64,000 nt of DNA from Diaporthe sp. PMI_573 (taxonomy: Eukaryota; Ascomycota; Sordariomycetes; Diaporthales; Diaporthaceae). Shown piece after piece: positions 20,888 through 31,773 of the stretch. The stretch spans positions 1-64,000 of the forward strand of contig JAJTUP010000095.1 in NCBI GenBank assembly GCA_021399435.1, given 5' to 3'. The number at the start of each line of letters is the position of its first letter. The stretch's first letter is position 1. The notes beneath the pieces are model-generated. The model did no database searches. It had not been told where the DNA came from and worked only from the letters and a program-made list of their open reading frames with translations. A program made the translations under genes and the position numbers.

Positions 20888-22084
20888 CTGGTGAGACTTC
20901 TTAAGTCCCTTCGTTCTGCAAGTCTCAATGCAACGCCTTAGACGTTGTGGCCAAGAGGAAGAAGATTTCTGGCATTGTGACGAAACAAGATGTTTAGAAG
21001 CTAGTTAGAGGAGTCAGGAGACCTGTCTTCAACTTTTTATTGCGCTGGGTCATGGCAGAACACTCTGCGCTTATTGTTTGAAATCGAGATTGAGCCATTA
21101 TCAGCCATGGGCACCATCTGAAGAGATCGACCTGATCCGCAGCGGTAAGAGTAGTGAGGACAACGGGGAATTTAGAAAGTGGACACTTAATCAGAGCGAG
21201 TTTGATTATCTAATTGATCGGATTGAACAAAATGGAGCAGATCGAGGCAGAGCCTTCTAATAACACGGCACTACTATATCTCCCTTGTTGCGGTCCTAGG
21301 GCTTTAATTTAGCTTGATTTATTCTCAAAAAAGGCCAGATGGCATTAGCCTCGTGGCAATTTGATGTCTCAACATAATCTTTCTCCATTTCGTCAAAATT
21401 CGGTCTATGACGCGGTTCGCATCCCATTTGTTCTGCTGATTCTGCTGGTGTGTTGTCTGGCAGTGATTCGTAGTAAGCCTTGGGTTCATACTGTACTCTT
21501 TGGCACCGGCCGCTCCAAAACAGGCCACAGAGGATAGATTTGGATACGTCCCCTGCTTATTGACATGGGCGAGAACGTCAATGCCAAAATTCTTCTTGAG
21601 CCAGTCCGAATAGACATATTTGGACCGTTGGTAAATCGAAAACGAGACGGTTCGCACGAGGGTGATACTATTCTTCCTCGTTCCTACCAATCACCCTCAG
21701 GCGGTTGGTATTCCGTCCATCTTTGGTGACTGCAACACATCGCCAACATTTTACCAAGAGTGACTATGTCCACATGCAAGCCTCTTACCACCTCCCAAGG
21801 CACCCGCGGGATATTCAAGGGGTGCGTGGCAGGGAAAGGCTACCGACCTTTGGCCCAACGCACTCGACGTCGTCACATACCTCCCTCGAGGCAGCATGTC
21901 CAAAGTCATGCCGGCATCTAGGGCAACCCGCTGTGCCACGCGCATGACCCACCACATTGACGCTGAAGCTGAATATTTAAAGGGGTCAAGGCCTCGTCGA
22001 ACCTCTCCTCGAACCCTTCTTCTCTTCATTTCTCTCGTCTCGTTCTCCTGCAGCTCAGCATGCCGCCTGCGCAACGCCTTCATC
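20888..22084. other. Intergenic, two unassigned short ORFs, promoter at right
   Basis: Plus 21078-21260 and minus 21325-21690 are open frames with protein-like composition but no family I know; they may be fragments. On the right, TATTTAAAG at 21974-21982 followed by a long pyrimidine-rich leader looks like the promoter and 5' UTR of the gene at 22085. Confidence 0.35.
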
Positions 22085-23113
22085 ATGAACATGCTCATTC
22101 CCTCATCTTTCCCGGAGACGCTTCTCCATTATCCGGATTCCATCAGTCTCAAGGACAGTCTCCAGTCGCCCTGGATGACTCCCGCCACGGATATTGACGA
22201 TGTGGACGGTGATCACCCTCCTCAGCACGCAAGTGACGCTGACTTCGAGCTGGCGGTAGCCGAGTATGGTCTCTGGCTGCCGGACCAACATGATCTCTAC
22301 TTGTCAGAGGTCCTCGCTATGGGTCATGATGAACTGTTAGCCTCAGCCTTCGCGGAAATGGTCCCTAAAAAGGGCACTGTGCCAAACCCAGTAGACCTCA
22401 CCGACGAGAACCCTCCAAAGTCCACATCAAACGGCCTGGGCAAACTTCTGTGCGCCACAGGTAATAGCGAAAGCTGCCACCACCACTTAAGCGCCCCCGC
22501 GACTGGAAGAAGGCAGGCACGACCAGACCGAGGGTCGTCATCCGACTCGGCTCTGTCGTCATCAAACCCACGATTTTGTCCTCATTCACCAGACCAGCCG
22601 GGGAGAAAGCGCAAGGCATCTCCACAAGGTTCCTCAAGGTCGTCAAAACGCACCAAGGCAAGGCAGTCGAGCGCCATGCAGCATGAGACGCCAGCGGCTG
22701 GCCAAACAGCTCTCTATCTGGACGAAGAGCAGGTTTTCTTGCGACTGGAGAAGGCTTTCATGACTTTCGGAAGAGAAACGTACGAATACCACTGGGTTAA
22801 GAGGATTAAATCGTGGTTATCTGACACCGACAAGGTTGTGGACATCGGTTGGATGTTCGAGGAGCCCAGTGATGCTGTGTCAGTGCAGGTCCGACCGGAC
22901 GGTGTCGGACATCCAGTGGTATTAGTGTGGGATGGCGAGGACCAGGTTTTTACCGGCAAAGCTTTGGATGAAAAGTGGATAACGGTATCAAGTGAGGTGA
23001 TGAAGGCTATGCATGACAACCCTCTTCGTGGCCAGTTTGAAGGGAGCCGCTGGCATTCGAGAGGTGGTCCTAGGAATACGCTCGAGAGGGAGGTAGAAAG
23101 GGCCACGTCTTAG
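22085..23113 (+). CDS. Hypothetical nuclear-type protein (342 aa)
   Basis: I start at ATG 22085 because a TATA-like box (21974-21982) and a CT-rich leader lie upstream, although the frame is open further 5'. The N-terminal third is acidic; the middle is Ser/Pro-rich low complexity with a bipartite basic signal (RKRKASPQ ... KRTKAR) suggesting nuclear location. The C-terminal 120 residues look folded (YHWVKRIKSWLSDTDKVVDI, then VVLVWDGEDQVFTGK). No known domain recognised. Single exon; the coding frame is uninterrupted. It stands alone between the LINE and the transposon nest. Confidence 0.55.
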   Translation: MNMLIPSSFPETLLHYPDSISLKDSLQSPWMTPATDIDDVDGDHPPQHASDADFELAVAEYGLWLPDQHDLYLSEVLAMGHDELLASAFAEMVPKKGTVPNPVDLTDENPPKSTSNGLGKLLCATGNSESCHHHLSAPATGRRQARPDRGSSSDSALSSSNPRFCPHSPDQPGRKRKASPQGSSRSSKRTKARQSSAMQHETPAAGQTALYLDEEQVFLRLEKAFMTFGRETYEYHWVKRIKSWLSDTDKVVDIGWMFEEPSDAVSVQVRPDGVGHPVVLVWDGEDQVFTGKALDEKWITVSSEVMKAMHDNPLRGQFEGSRWHSRGGPRNTLEREVERATS

Positions 23114-23472
23114 TCTTTCGTGATTCCTATGGAGTCAGAAATGTGTGTTAAGGATGGTCCGTACATAGATAACCCAGCGTCGGAAAGTCTTTATGGTATT
23201 GACTTCAACCTTTTGTTCTTCGGCTTTAGACTTGACTAAAGATGACTTATACGGGACTGAGTGACTGCACGGATGCCTTATGAATTCACTGTTTTTGTGT
23301 CAAGGGATCCTGAGAGGTGGGGCGCGGGGAGGGGCGCTTGCGCAAGGTCCTCAACCATTTCTTTCCAAGCTGCCCTCCTTGCCTGTAGCAGAGATACACT
23401 CGATGAAGGAGGTCCACGCTCGACTTCCATTGCTTTTTCGAGAAATAAGCTTCCTTCCTTCAGGGCCGAGGA

Positions 23473-23990
23473 CTATTCCATTGGATCCCTCGCCTTCGGC
23501 ACCCCCCCTTCATCCATATTGTGGCGATTCTCGTCAAGAATCTCAGCAACAGCTGGCAGGCGAAGGAGGTTGAACCACGGCTTGATTATACCCATTGTTG
23601 CCCCATTAACCCTGCTGAAGTGCATCTGACGGCTTCGTAGACTTCGAATCTCGGGATTCCTCTCGAGAAAAGCACCTAGCCAGCGCTTGCCAAGAGGTGG
23701 TGGTCGTAGTTGAGGATTGGCGACGCAGGCTGCGAATATCCTCATTTTAGATGCGTCAACGGCAGCCCCAGAGATGCCTGGGTAAGCGTGAACTTCACTA
23801 AACGGCCCTCCTGGCCTGGCGATAGCTTCATCTGCCAATTTGACGCATCAGAATGGCACAAGGAGCCCCGACGGCAACCTTAAAGTGTACTCCTTGGAAT
23901 GCCCCAGTGTGAGGAGGCCTCGTGCTCGCCAGCGCCGTTTGCGATCGCCTCAAGCGCTGCCTGCACGTCTTCTTCGGTATATTGCTTCAT
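23473..23990 (-). pseudogene. Pogo transposase N-terminal remnant
   Basis: From ATG 23990 the frame gives a Psq-type helix-turn-helix (about 36 aa) ending at a stop near 23880, then resumes in another frame from about 23838 with KRWLGAFLERNPEI, HFSRVNGATMGIIKPWFN and NMDEGG. At least one frame break and the loss of the C-terminal half make it non-functional. Sequence similarity to the intact element's transposase is clear in motif order but not in exact residues. Confidence 0.75.
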
Positions 23991-24078
23991 TATATAATAA
24001 AGAACGTTGATGTAAAGTTTGAAGAGAAGAGAAAATTTTCTTGAGAAGAAAACGCGTTTTATGTGCAGGTGTGGGCCT

Positions 24079-24086
24079 GACGCGAA
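24079..24086. repeat. Target-site duplication, left
   Basis: GACGCGAA, identical to 25464-25471. Confidence 0.9.
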
Positions 24087-25463
24087 CAGAGTGGTCATCC
24101 ACTCCACTCCATCCACCAAGGGGTCTGGTGGAATGGATGGTGGACTTATGTAAGCAATTTCCTGGTGGAATGGATCCACCAGGCACTTCAGTGGATGGAT
24201 GGACGGTGGAATGGACGCGGTGGACGCTAATTGCAACCCCTGTCGCCTTCCTATTGCGGTATAGGCGCTGCTACTTCAGGAGCATCCGGGACGTCCTGAT
24301 CGAGGTCAAGGTCGTTATCTACAGCCATAGTTGGAACTCCTCCTCCCAGACTAATGTCTTTTGCTTCCCTGATTGTCTGTCCTCGCACCTCCGCCGGCCC
24401 GTCAAGAAACGATTCTGTTGATGAGATATGGCCCATCTGGATCCAATTCCGCAACGTCTGTACGATCGATATCGTATTTGCCTCGGATCGGTTCCTCAGA
24501 GGACTGAGCATCTGACCACAGGCTGAAAAGAGCCTCTCCACGTCAGCGCTCATAGGCGCTATTGTAGATCTCGAGAATGCGTCGCCGTACTGTCTGGTGA
24601 GAGAGATGTGCCTGAGTGATGGAAACGAGCGGGTTAAGATATTCGATCATCTCTCGAAAGCGTTCATTCTCGGCTTGGCGGAATGAGATTTGGGCATCAA
24701 CAATCCACGACACCAACAACTGCTGAAACCGAGTTCGTTGAAAATTGTCGACAAGACTATTCGCAATTCTTTGTTCTCGAGGGTCGTGCGCATCAAGTTT
24801 GAGGTAAGTGGCGATACTTGTTGACGGAGTCTTCTCCTTGACCTTGACAGGAGGCTCCCGCTTGCCAGTGGGATCCCAGGTCTCGTGCTCTCTAAATAGG
24901 TGCTTCTCGGCATTCTGCGTCCCTGTTGAGGATGTATTATGTGGCGGACTTTTCCTCTTCTTGACGCAAAACCGACAAACCCAGCGGCGATTATTATCGT
25001 CCCCAACAGACTGGATATCATAGCCATACTCCCATATCCACGAGACTGTCTTGTTCACACGCTGAGATTTCGTATATCCTGGGAAATGATTCCAAGGAAA
25101 TTCATCCCAATTGTCTTCAGTCGATCCTGAAGAAGGCAAAGACATGATCTCAGCAGATTGTTTGTTGGTTTGGTCGTCTTGTGTCATCTCGACCTGAATT
25201 TTCGAGCGCGTCGCGACGCGTTTATTATTATTATATCTGCTGAAAAGACCTGGTAACCAATAGATTGCAGGCTGGCGCTATCTTAAGTCCGAAAACGAGG
25301 CAATCTCCGATATTGTCCATCCATCCATTCCATCGAGAGTTCTGGTGGATGGATGGATTACTTAATCGGGTGCCTGATGGAGTGGATGGAAATGGATGCA
25401 CGGGCCTTCCATCCACGTCCATCCATCCACTGCCAAGAAATGGTGGAGTGGATGACCACCCTG
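24087..25463 (-). mobile_element. Internally deleted hAT transposon with 8-bp TSD
   Basis: Ends are inverted: left CAGAGTGGTCATCCACTCCA, right (reverse complement) CAGGGTGGTCATCCACTCCA. Each end is flanked by the same 8 bp, GACGCGAA (24079-24086 and 25464-25471), the diagnostic hAT duplication. Subterminal sequence is full of GGATGGATGG/CCATCCATCC motifs. Inside is a transposase lacking its catalytic middle, so the 1377-bp element is non-autonomous. It sits in the 5' leader of the decayed pogo element, dating it as the younger insertion. Confidence 0.93.
24251..25187 (-). pseudogene. hAT transposase with central deletion
   Basis: The 5' part (ATG 25187, with a better-looking ATG near 25145) encodes a BED-like zinc finger (WVCRFCVKKRK ... 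NAEKHLFREHETW) and helical sequence to about 24543. The 3' part encodes the conserved hAT dimerisation end (MSADVERLFSACGQMLSPLR). The RNase H-like catalytic core that should lie between is gone. The two parts meet directly in overlapping frames at 24543-24553, where the stop of the first overlaps the ATGAGC of the second. No transposition activity is expected from it. Confidence 0.85.
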
Positions 25464-25471
25464 GACGCGAA
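25464..25471. repeat. Target-site duplication, right
   Basis: GACGCGAA, identical to 24079-24086. Confidence 0.9.
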
Positions 25472-25659
25472 TGCGGGTGTGGAGTGGCCCAAAAGGGGGG
25501 GGGGGGGTTGACCGTATGGGGCTACGTTGACTTAACCTGTTCAAACCCTTTTTCTTCCCTTGCTTTGCGACTACTTCGACTTTTTCTTCCCCGGGGTTCT
25601 TGGCGGATTTGTCGCTGGGGATTCGACCTGGCTGAAGTGTGAATCAGACTTGTAAATAT

Positions 25660-25770
25660 TGATACCTGATACTGATACAAAGTTGATACTTTGATACTGA
25701 TACTGATATATATCATATCAGTATCAGTATCAAAATAAGCTGGTATCAACTGATACTAGGTTGATACTCT
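25660..25770. repeat. Left subterminal TGATAC array
   Basis: About ten copies of TGATAC or its complement GTATCA within 110 bp, on both strands, next to the left end of the hAT element. Confidence 0.8.
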
Positions 25771-25948
25771 TCCCTAAGATCCTAGCTCTCATTGGCTGAG
25801 AGGAGGTTGTACAGAATGGAGATGGTGTAACCACTCTCTCGAGAACATGAAAACTCTGCCAGGACTGAGGCCAACTGTCCTTATTTTTCTTTCTTCTTCT
25901 CATTCTTCTTATTCTTCTCAGATTCTCAGATTCTCAACAGCTACCATC

Positions 25949-28158
25949 ATGTCTAGCTCCTATGGGTCAAGAGGGAAAGGCAGTGTGAACTTCAATGCCC
26001 TCTTTAAGACCGAATATCCTCATTCTACAGGCTCTACAGCCTTAAACCGAAGAGGCCATGGTACTAGGGTCTATGTCTGTCTCCATTGCCCAGACAGGTG
26101 GTCCGCCCCGATTCCGTCGAATGCAGTGGCCCATGCTAAGAGGAGGCATCCAGAGCTGGTCCAGGAGACCCAAGACTCCCAAGCCAGCGGTTCTTTTACT
26201 ATTCCTAGCACCCAGGGCACCATAAGCTCATTCTTCTCCCGGGTACCAACCGACAGCTCCCTGAGGAATGCCTTCAAATTCTCAGCAGTACAATGAGGCC
26301 ATCGTGGGACTGCTGACTAGAAGAAGGATCCCATTCTCTGCAGTAGAATGGGATGAGATGCACAGCCTTGTATTGGCAGCTAATCCTGCTATTGCAGACT
26401 GCCTGATCACCTCCAGATACCGGGCCATGAAGCTTATTGACGCCAACTATGATCTGTACGCCTCTCAGCTCAAAGAAGAGCTTCAAGAGTCTCAGTCCAT
26501 GATACACATCTTAACCGACCTGTGGACATCTGCCCATCGCCATGGCATGCTAGCAGTATGTGCCCAATGGGTTGACAAGAGCCATAGTCTCAGGAAAGCA
26601 CTCCTGGGAATGCCGGAGTGTCAATTCAGCCACAGCGGAGAAGCACAGGTAGCCCTGATCATGGATGTTCTTCACAGCTTTAGTATCTCTAAGGTTGGGT
26701 ATCATGTTGGGGATAATGCTACCTCAAATGATACCTGTTTAGAGTCATTAGCTATAAGGCTAAAGGCAGAACTCGAGGTATGTTATCTGCTACCCAGGAG
26801 GGCCCGCCCCTGACATTGAACAGATTGATTTTAACGCCAAAAGACGGAGAATTCGGTGTATTGGCCACATTATCAACCTCTCTCTCCAGTCTTTCCTCTT
26901 GGCAAAGTCAAAAGAAGCTATTCAAGCTGCTTTAGAAGCCACTGAGGAAGCTCAGAGTGTAGAGCTAGTTGAAGACTTTGCTATAAGACTAGCAGAGCCA
27001 TCCCAGCCAGAAGATCCCACTAAAAGAGCTACGAAAGTTAAAGCTAAGGGAGTTGACGAAAGCTATGCTGGCTGGCAAGGCATTCAGCCTCTTCAGAAGC
27101 TCCACAGCCTTGCTATCTGGCTCAGAAGTTCAGCTATCCACAGTGATAGCTGGAGAAGTGCTGTTGGTCTCAGCCTGGGGATTGACAACGCTACCAGGTG
27201 GTCTTCATGGTATAAAGTCCTTCATAATGCCATCAGGAAGAAGAGCCAGATCACTCAGTTTCTGTTTAATCATGACCAGGAACTAGCAGATGCTATGCTC
27301 ACCAGCTCTGATTGGGATCTGTTGGAAAAGACACATCAGTTCTTAGAGCCCTTTGCCTCTGCCACTCTATATGCTGAAGGCAACTGTTCTTCTGTCTCCC
27401 AGTCTCTCATCCTGATGGATGTTCTCCTCCTTCACTATGAAGGAGCAAGGGAGGATTATAGAGATGATCCTAGGATGCTCAAGGCTATTGAGATGGGTTG
27501 GTTTGTCTTGAGCAAGTACTACACCAAGACTGAAGACACCCCAGTCTATGCTGCCTCCCTGTTGCTGGATCCATCAAGAAGAAGGGCTTATCTTGACAAG
27601 AACTGGCATCCTGACTGGCATAAGGCAGCTATTGCTGGAGCCCTAGACATCTGGGAGTCAGAATACCAGGCATTAGAGGCTCATCATCAAGCAGAACCTC
27701 TTATTCTATCACCTAGGAAGGACAACCAGTTAGAAAGGCTGTTTCAAAAGGCCGAGGTCAGGAAGAAGGCTATCAACACCAACCTGGATGATCTCAATGC
27801 CTTCATAGCTGGGGATCCTATCCAGATTGATTGTACTCCTCTTCAATGGTGGTGTCGTCTGGAGCAGAGGACACAGTATCCAAGACTCAGTCAGATGGCT
27901 ATTGATATCCTCTCTATTCCCTCTGAATCAGCGGAACCAGAGAGGGCATTCTCTGGTGCCAGAAGGACCGCTTCCTGGGACAGGCTGAGGATGTCCTGTC
28001 AGAGCCTGGAAAAGGTGGAATGCATTGGTAGCTGGCTGAGGGAGGGACTTATTGTGCCCTCTTCTGAGGGAGGATTGGGTTTAGTATGCTCTCCAGAGTC
28101 TGTGGATGCTGATTTAGCTTTGGATCCAGCCTTGGAGGATAATTGGGAAGGCCTGTAG
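25949..28158 (+). pseudogene. hAT transposase, nearly intact, one frameshift
   Basis: From ATG 25949 it encodes a BED-like finger (YVCLHCPDRW ... HAKRRHPEL), then a frame shift near 26270-26285, then the catalytic region (ILTDLWTSAHRHG with the first Asp; GDNATSND with the second), an intron at 26778-26823 (GTATGT...CTGAC...ACAG) placing IDFNAKRRRIRCIGHIINL next, and the C-terminal dimerisation domain (IPSESAEPERAFSGARRT). Total length near 735 codons is normal for hAT. The only defect seen is one extra base. The product would bind the TGATAC arrays and cut at the ends (family knowledge). Confidence 0.85.
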
Positions 28159-28221
28159 ATGAATTCAAAGCTTATGTGCCCCTGGAGATTGATTTTCCTA
28201 ACCAGAGGTGCCCACGTGACC

Positions 28222-28320
28222 CAGTATCAAGTTGATACTGATACAGTATCAGGTATCATATCAGAATAGTGAGGGAGCTGATACTGATACTGATATGTAC
28301 CAGTATCAGAATTGTATCAG
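28222..28320. repeat. Right subterminal TGATAC array
   Basis: Repeated TGATAC/GTATCA motifs mirror the left end of the hAT element. Confidence 0.8.
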
Positions 28321-28334
28321 GATTTACAAGTATG

Positions 28335-29558
28335 GTTCGAGGTAGAGCACTCTGCGTTCTGCGAGGGTAAGAGCTAGTGGCAACAAATCAACAATACCGA
28401 GTCCTCTAGCAATCAGAATTACCGTCTCGTGCCGCTGGAGATCGAGATCCTGTGTGTATGGGCCACGGAGCAGTATTCGGTCGTAGATCTTGACTGGAAA
28501 GTCTTGGGTATAATCTTGAGCTACAAAGAGCATAAGCTTATCCGGTTTCTCATCTTCCTCCGGTTTCTCATCTTCCTTTAGGTTGTTCAACTTCGGTACC
28601 GCGATGGCGGGATAGCTTCTGCGGAGATTATAGCGAAGGAAGGTTCCCGGCAAGAAAATAATAAAGTAGTCTCCCGGCATGATATGAAGTGGCCGGTCCG
28701 GATCAACCATAAGTCGAGTTACCTGGTTGTTATCTGACTTTGATTGTATAATGCTGCTAGTGGTGAAGAGTACTGCAATTATTTTGTGAATAAACGATAC
28801 AAACCAAATACAGGCGGCGACAATGGCAGTACCACTCGAATACGTTCGCACATCTGGGATTACCACATGCCATAGCAAACCACAAAGGCATGCTACGGCA
28901 AGCAAGACATGAACTTTTGGCCCACCTGGTATCGAGGGAATACGGAGGAACGGGATAGTGGTGATCACCATCAGTGACAAGCAACCGGTTGACTATTGGC
29001 ATAAATTTAGCACCCATGCGTTGTCTGATCGATTGAGTAACTTGCAATATAACCAGAAATCGATTTCTGAGGCGACCCCTGTCCCACTCCGTCTCGGAGG
29101 AGGGAAATCATATGGACTATTGCGTGTCCTGTTGCGATGCACCCAGACCAGCGGTGGATCATATTGTTTATCGATACAGGCAATTCCAAGTACTCTGTGA
29201 TGAGGTTGCGTCTACCTCCGAGCGATACAAGAACCATATTCAGCAGAGAAAGTAGGCCAGACTTTCGATTAACAGTGTCAATAGTCACCAAGTACGGTAT
29301 TATGTTAGAAATCAGTAAAGATACAACGAGAATCGCTTCGCCCCTAGACGCATCTGTCCAAGTCGCAGATGGAAATAGAGGCGGAGTACGAACATGTCGA
29401 ATGCATGCGAAAATAATATAGGTTAATAGCAGTCGATGGAGAATCGAGCAAAGACGGTGGAGGTAAAGAATAAACACTACACTTCCGATTATCAGAAGGT
29501 ATATAGCAATATCATCCAGATAGAGAGGAAGGTCATTTTCAGTGCTTGAATTCATCAT
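28335..29558 (-). pseudogene. Ferric-reductase-like gene truncated at a hAT end
   Basis: Membrane flavocytochrome of the ferric/cupric reductase (FRE) family. ATG 29558 is followed by several hydrophobic segments, the conserved GGRRNLITEYLELP ... NMIHRWSG ... ATGHAIVH region with haem-ligand-type His residues, then after a frame change near 29000 more membrane helices (LLWHVVIP), the FAD-loop-like RPLHIMPGDYFIIFLPG, and GPYTQDLDLQRHETVILIARGLGIV at the start of the NAD-binding part. Coding stops at LALTLAERR, exactly where the hAT right end begins; the rest of the NAD(P)H domain is absent. I could not find a frame-consistent splice for the 29000 region, so a second lesion is likely. Not expected to function. 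Confidence 0.75.
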
Positions 29559-29735
29559 AGGCAAGGGGTGTCTCGAAGTAAAAACGTTTGGGAAGATATC
29601 AATCAGAGCCTGGTCAAAAGTAAGATAGAGCTTCTTATACTGTCTAATGTCTTCACGTTTTGTTTCAGGAACAAGAATATGGAAATCAGAAACAGGCTGA
29701 AGGTAGATATTGCGAGATTGTTGTGACACGTTTCC

Positions 29736-30183
29736 TTATTTCATGCAGCCGCCGTGTTGGGGCCACCTAGACATACCAAAGTTGTACATAGCAGAGGAGG
29801 TCGCGTAAGACTGCTGGTGTTGGTAGGGGTTGTGCATCATGGGATATGAGCCTCTGCCGGAGGGCTGCGGCAGGGGAGGAGCGTAGCCGTCCATGGAAGC
29901 AGAAGTATTTAGGGTTTTAGGCGTCTGAGGAGTGCGCGGGTGGCTCGTATCCATAGACATGGCCGGGTTGTGAGGCTGGAGAGGTGGATGTATCGGGAAA
30001 TTGCTGAGTGGGATGGATGAGAAGCCGTTGTAGTGTTCCTTTACCTGCTATCACTGAACAGCGGCCACCCTTGGTTCTCTTCCGTAGCTGATCAAAAACC
30101 GTACTATTGTATGCCCACAAGCACATAAAAAGCATGAGGGAGCAGAATGCCCCAATTAGGTAGTCGACCTGCTGTCTGTACAA
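29736..30183 (-). CDS. Possible small single-TM protein, uncertain model
   Basis: ATG 30183 starts a frame with a hydrophobic helix (LIGAFCSLMLFMCLWAY) then a basic patch (RKRTKGGR). A GTAAAG...CTCCAG intron near 30046-29975 is possible. Downstream a Pro/Gln/Ser-rich frame (DGYAPPLPQPSGRG) follows in a different phase, so the two may be exons or fragments of one gene. No family recognised. Confidence 0.25.
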
Positions 30184-31773
30184 ATCGTAGTACTCTATGT
30201 CTACTGTTTAATGTAGCATGGACCCAGATCTGGTTTCGCTCCTAGTCGACGTTTGGTCCAGCGAGTCTTAGCATTGCTGAAGTTTTGGGCAGGACTTGGC
30301 CATCCATAGGACGGTATAATGGGACCAAAATTGAAGCCGAAAAAGACATGGAGCAGATAAGCAACCAGCCTTGTGTGGTCCTTTAGGAGTGATAAACATG
30401 GACGTCTAAAGCATGCGTACCTTTGGCGGCTTCAGTCTTCCGTTTTTCTAAGTACTGTACTTTCTCTCAGGGCCAGGCTCATAAGTTATCTGTAGTCCGC
30501 AAAACTAAATTTAGAATCAAACTTATATTTCAGCAGAATCGACCTCAAACCATCTTGATATTATGTTACCACGCAAATCGAGCGTACGGCGTAGTGCATT
30601 GATTGGATTTGCAAGTCCCTTCTCATTGTGCGCAAATGGTAATCTGTAAGTGCGGTGCGGATTGTGATCAGTGAAGTACATCCATTCTTTTATATCTCGG
30701 TATGTGCACTTCCCGGGTTGACGAGGGGCATTCACGAAGAAGTTAATAAGTTAATAGTATACTTATTAGTCTGAAGGTTAAATCTGTTTCTAAATAGAAT
30801 TCGACTTTAAAGTTATTAAGAAATGTATTATTATTTAAGCTGTTATCTCGGGTAATGCTATAGAGATGGTCCTCCCCGTGGGCCACGTGCAGACGGCTAA
30901 TATTTGTGCGCATTTTGTGGAAAAGATATTGCACAATGCCACACGATGAACCTTCAGACAAAGTGCTACGAAATTTCGAATGCATCTTCACCCGACCACA
31001 GAGCACAAGTTAATAATCAGCGACAACTAGGCCAAATCTCTGTCATGCATGGTGCTGAGACATAGAATAAAACGTTAAGAGAGACTCGATCCAGGTAGAG
31101 AAAGAACCCAAGTAGTTCCGGGAGATAACTCTGTATTTTACCCTTTATACTCCATAACGAAATTCATATAACCGTGGTTTTCTCAGATTGACTGCCTTGC
31201 TAGATGCATAACCCCCAGAGAGAGACATTCCCAACAACGAAAAGACCTGCCCATGTAAAGGTAGCGATATGCACGCATATATGCACGACGGCGTTTGGCT
31301 GAAGATTCGACCATCTTACCGCCACACATACAGTACTGTATCGATCAGTGACAAGAGCTGGTCTATTTTCTCCGCCAGTTGTTCCTTGCCCAATCTTTAT
31401 CTACTGTCTCTAATTACAATGTGTACTTTTGAGAAACGAAATACGTTCGTTTCAACCGCCGAAAGTACTGCACGATTGTTGAACTTCAAAACTTATTTCA
31501 CCACCGCAAACCACATCTGCTTTAAAAAACTACAAAATACCGCAGAAAAGCCATCGACCCACCCAAGCTGCCCTTAAACACTGCACGCAAGCGACAACAT
31601 CCCAAAATCACCGCTTTGTATATTTTTTTTTTGGAGTACTGTGTCACATGCAACTGAAACTCCGCGTTGCCAAGACCGTTCCATTTCCCTGTTTTCTTTA
31701 GCGGCTACCAGGGATCTCCATATCCTAGCTAGGTATCTACAAACTGAAATGGAAAATCTGAATTAAGCATTCT
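30184..31773. other. Gene-poor AT-rich stretch
   Basis: 1.6 kb with only short open frames and no motif recognised on either strand. Confidence 0.45.

Larger units (their letters stand above)
23290..25527 (-). mobile_element. Decayed pogo-like element interrupted by a hAT insertion
   Basis: Remnant of a pogo/Fot-like transposon, related to but diverged from that at 2119-3969. On the minus strand it shows the helix-turn-helix start (MKQYTEEDVQAALEAIANG at 23990), a CENP-B-like segment and the first catalytic block (NMDEGG). The 5' leader continues on the far side of an inserted hAT (24087-25463) and reaches a G-rich terminus ending ...GGGGCTACGT at 25527. The 3' half with the other two catalytic Asp residues and the second TIR is missing. 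Confidence 0.7.
25645..28334 (+). mobile_element. Second hAT element, about 2.7 kb, with TGATAC subterminal repeats
   Basis: Terminal sequences are inverted: left CAGACTTGTAAATATTGATAC, right (reverse complement) CATACTTGTAAATCCTGATAC. Both subterminal regions carry dense TGATAC/GTATCA motifs, typical of transposase-binding arrays. The internal gene encodes a nearly full-length hAT transposase. The flanking 8-mers (25637-25644 and 28335-28342) do not match, so the target duplication has decayed or one flank was rearranged. The right end abuts a truncated ferric-reductase-like gene. Confidence 0.78.

Noticed and set aside
25522..25749. Minus-strand frame spanning the pogo end and hAT left end
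   Set aside because: It runs across an element boundary and through TGATAC repeats, so it is a chance frame.
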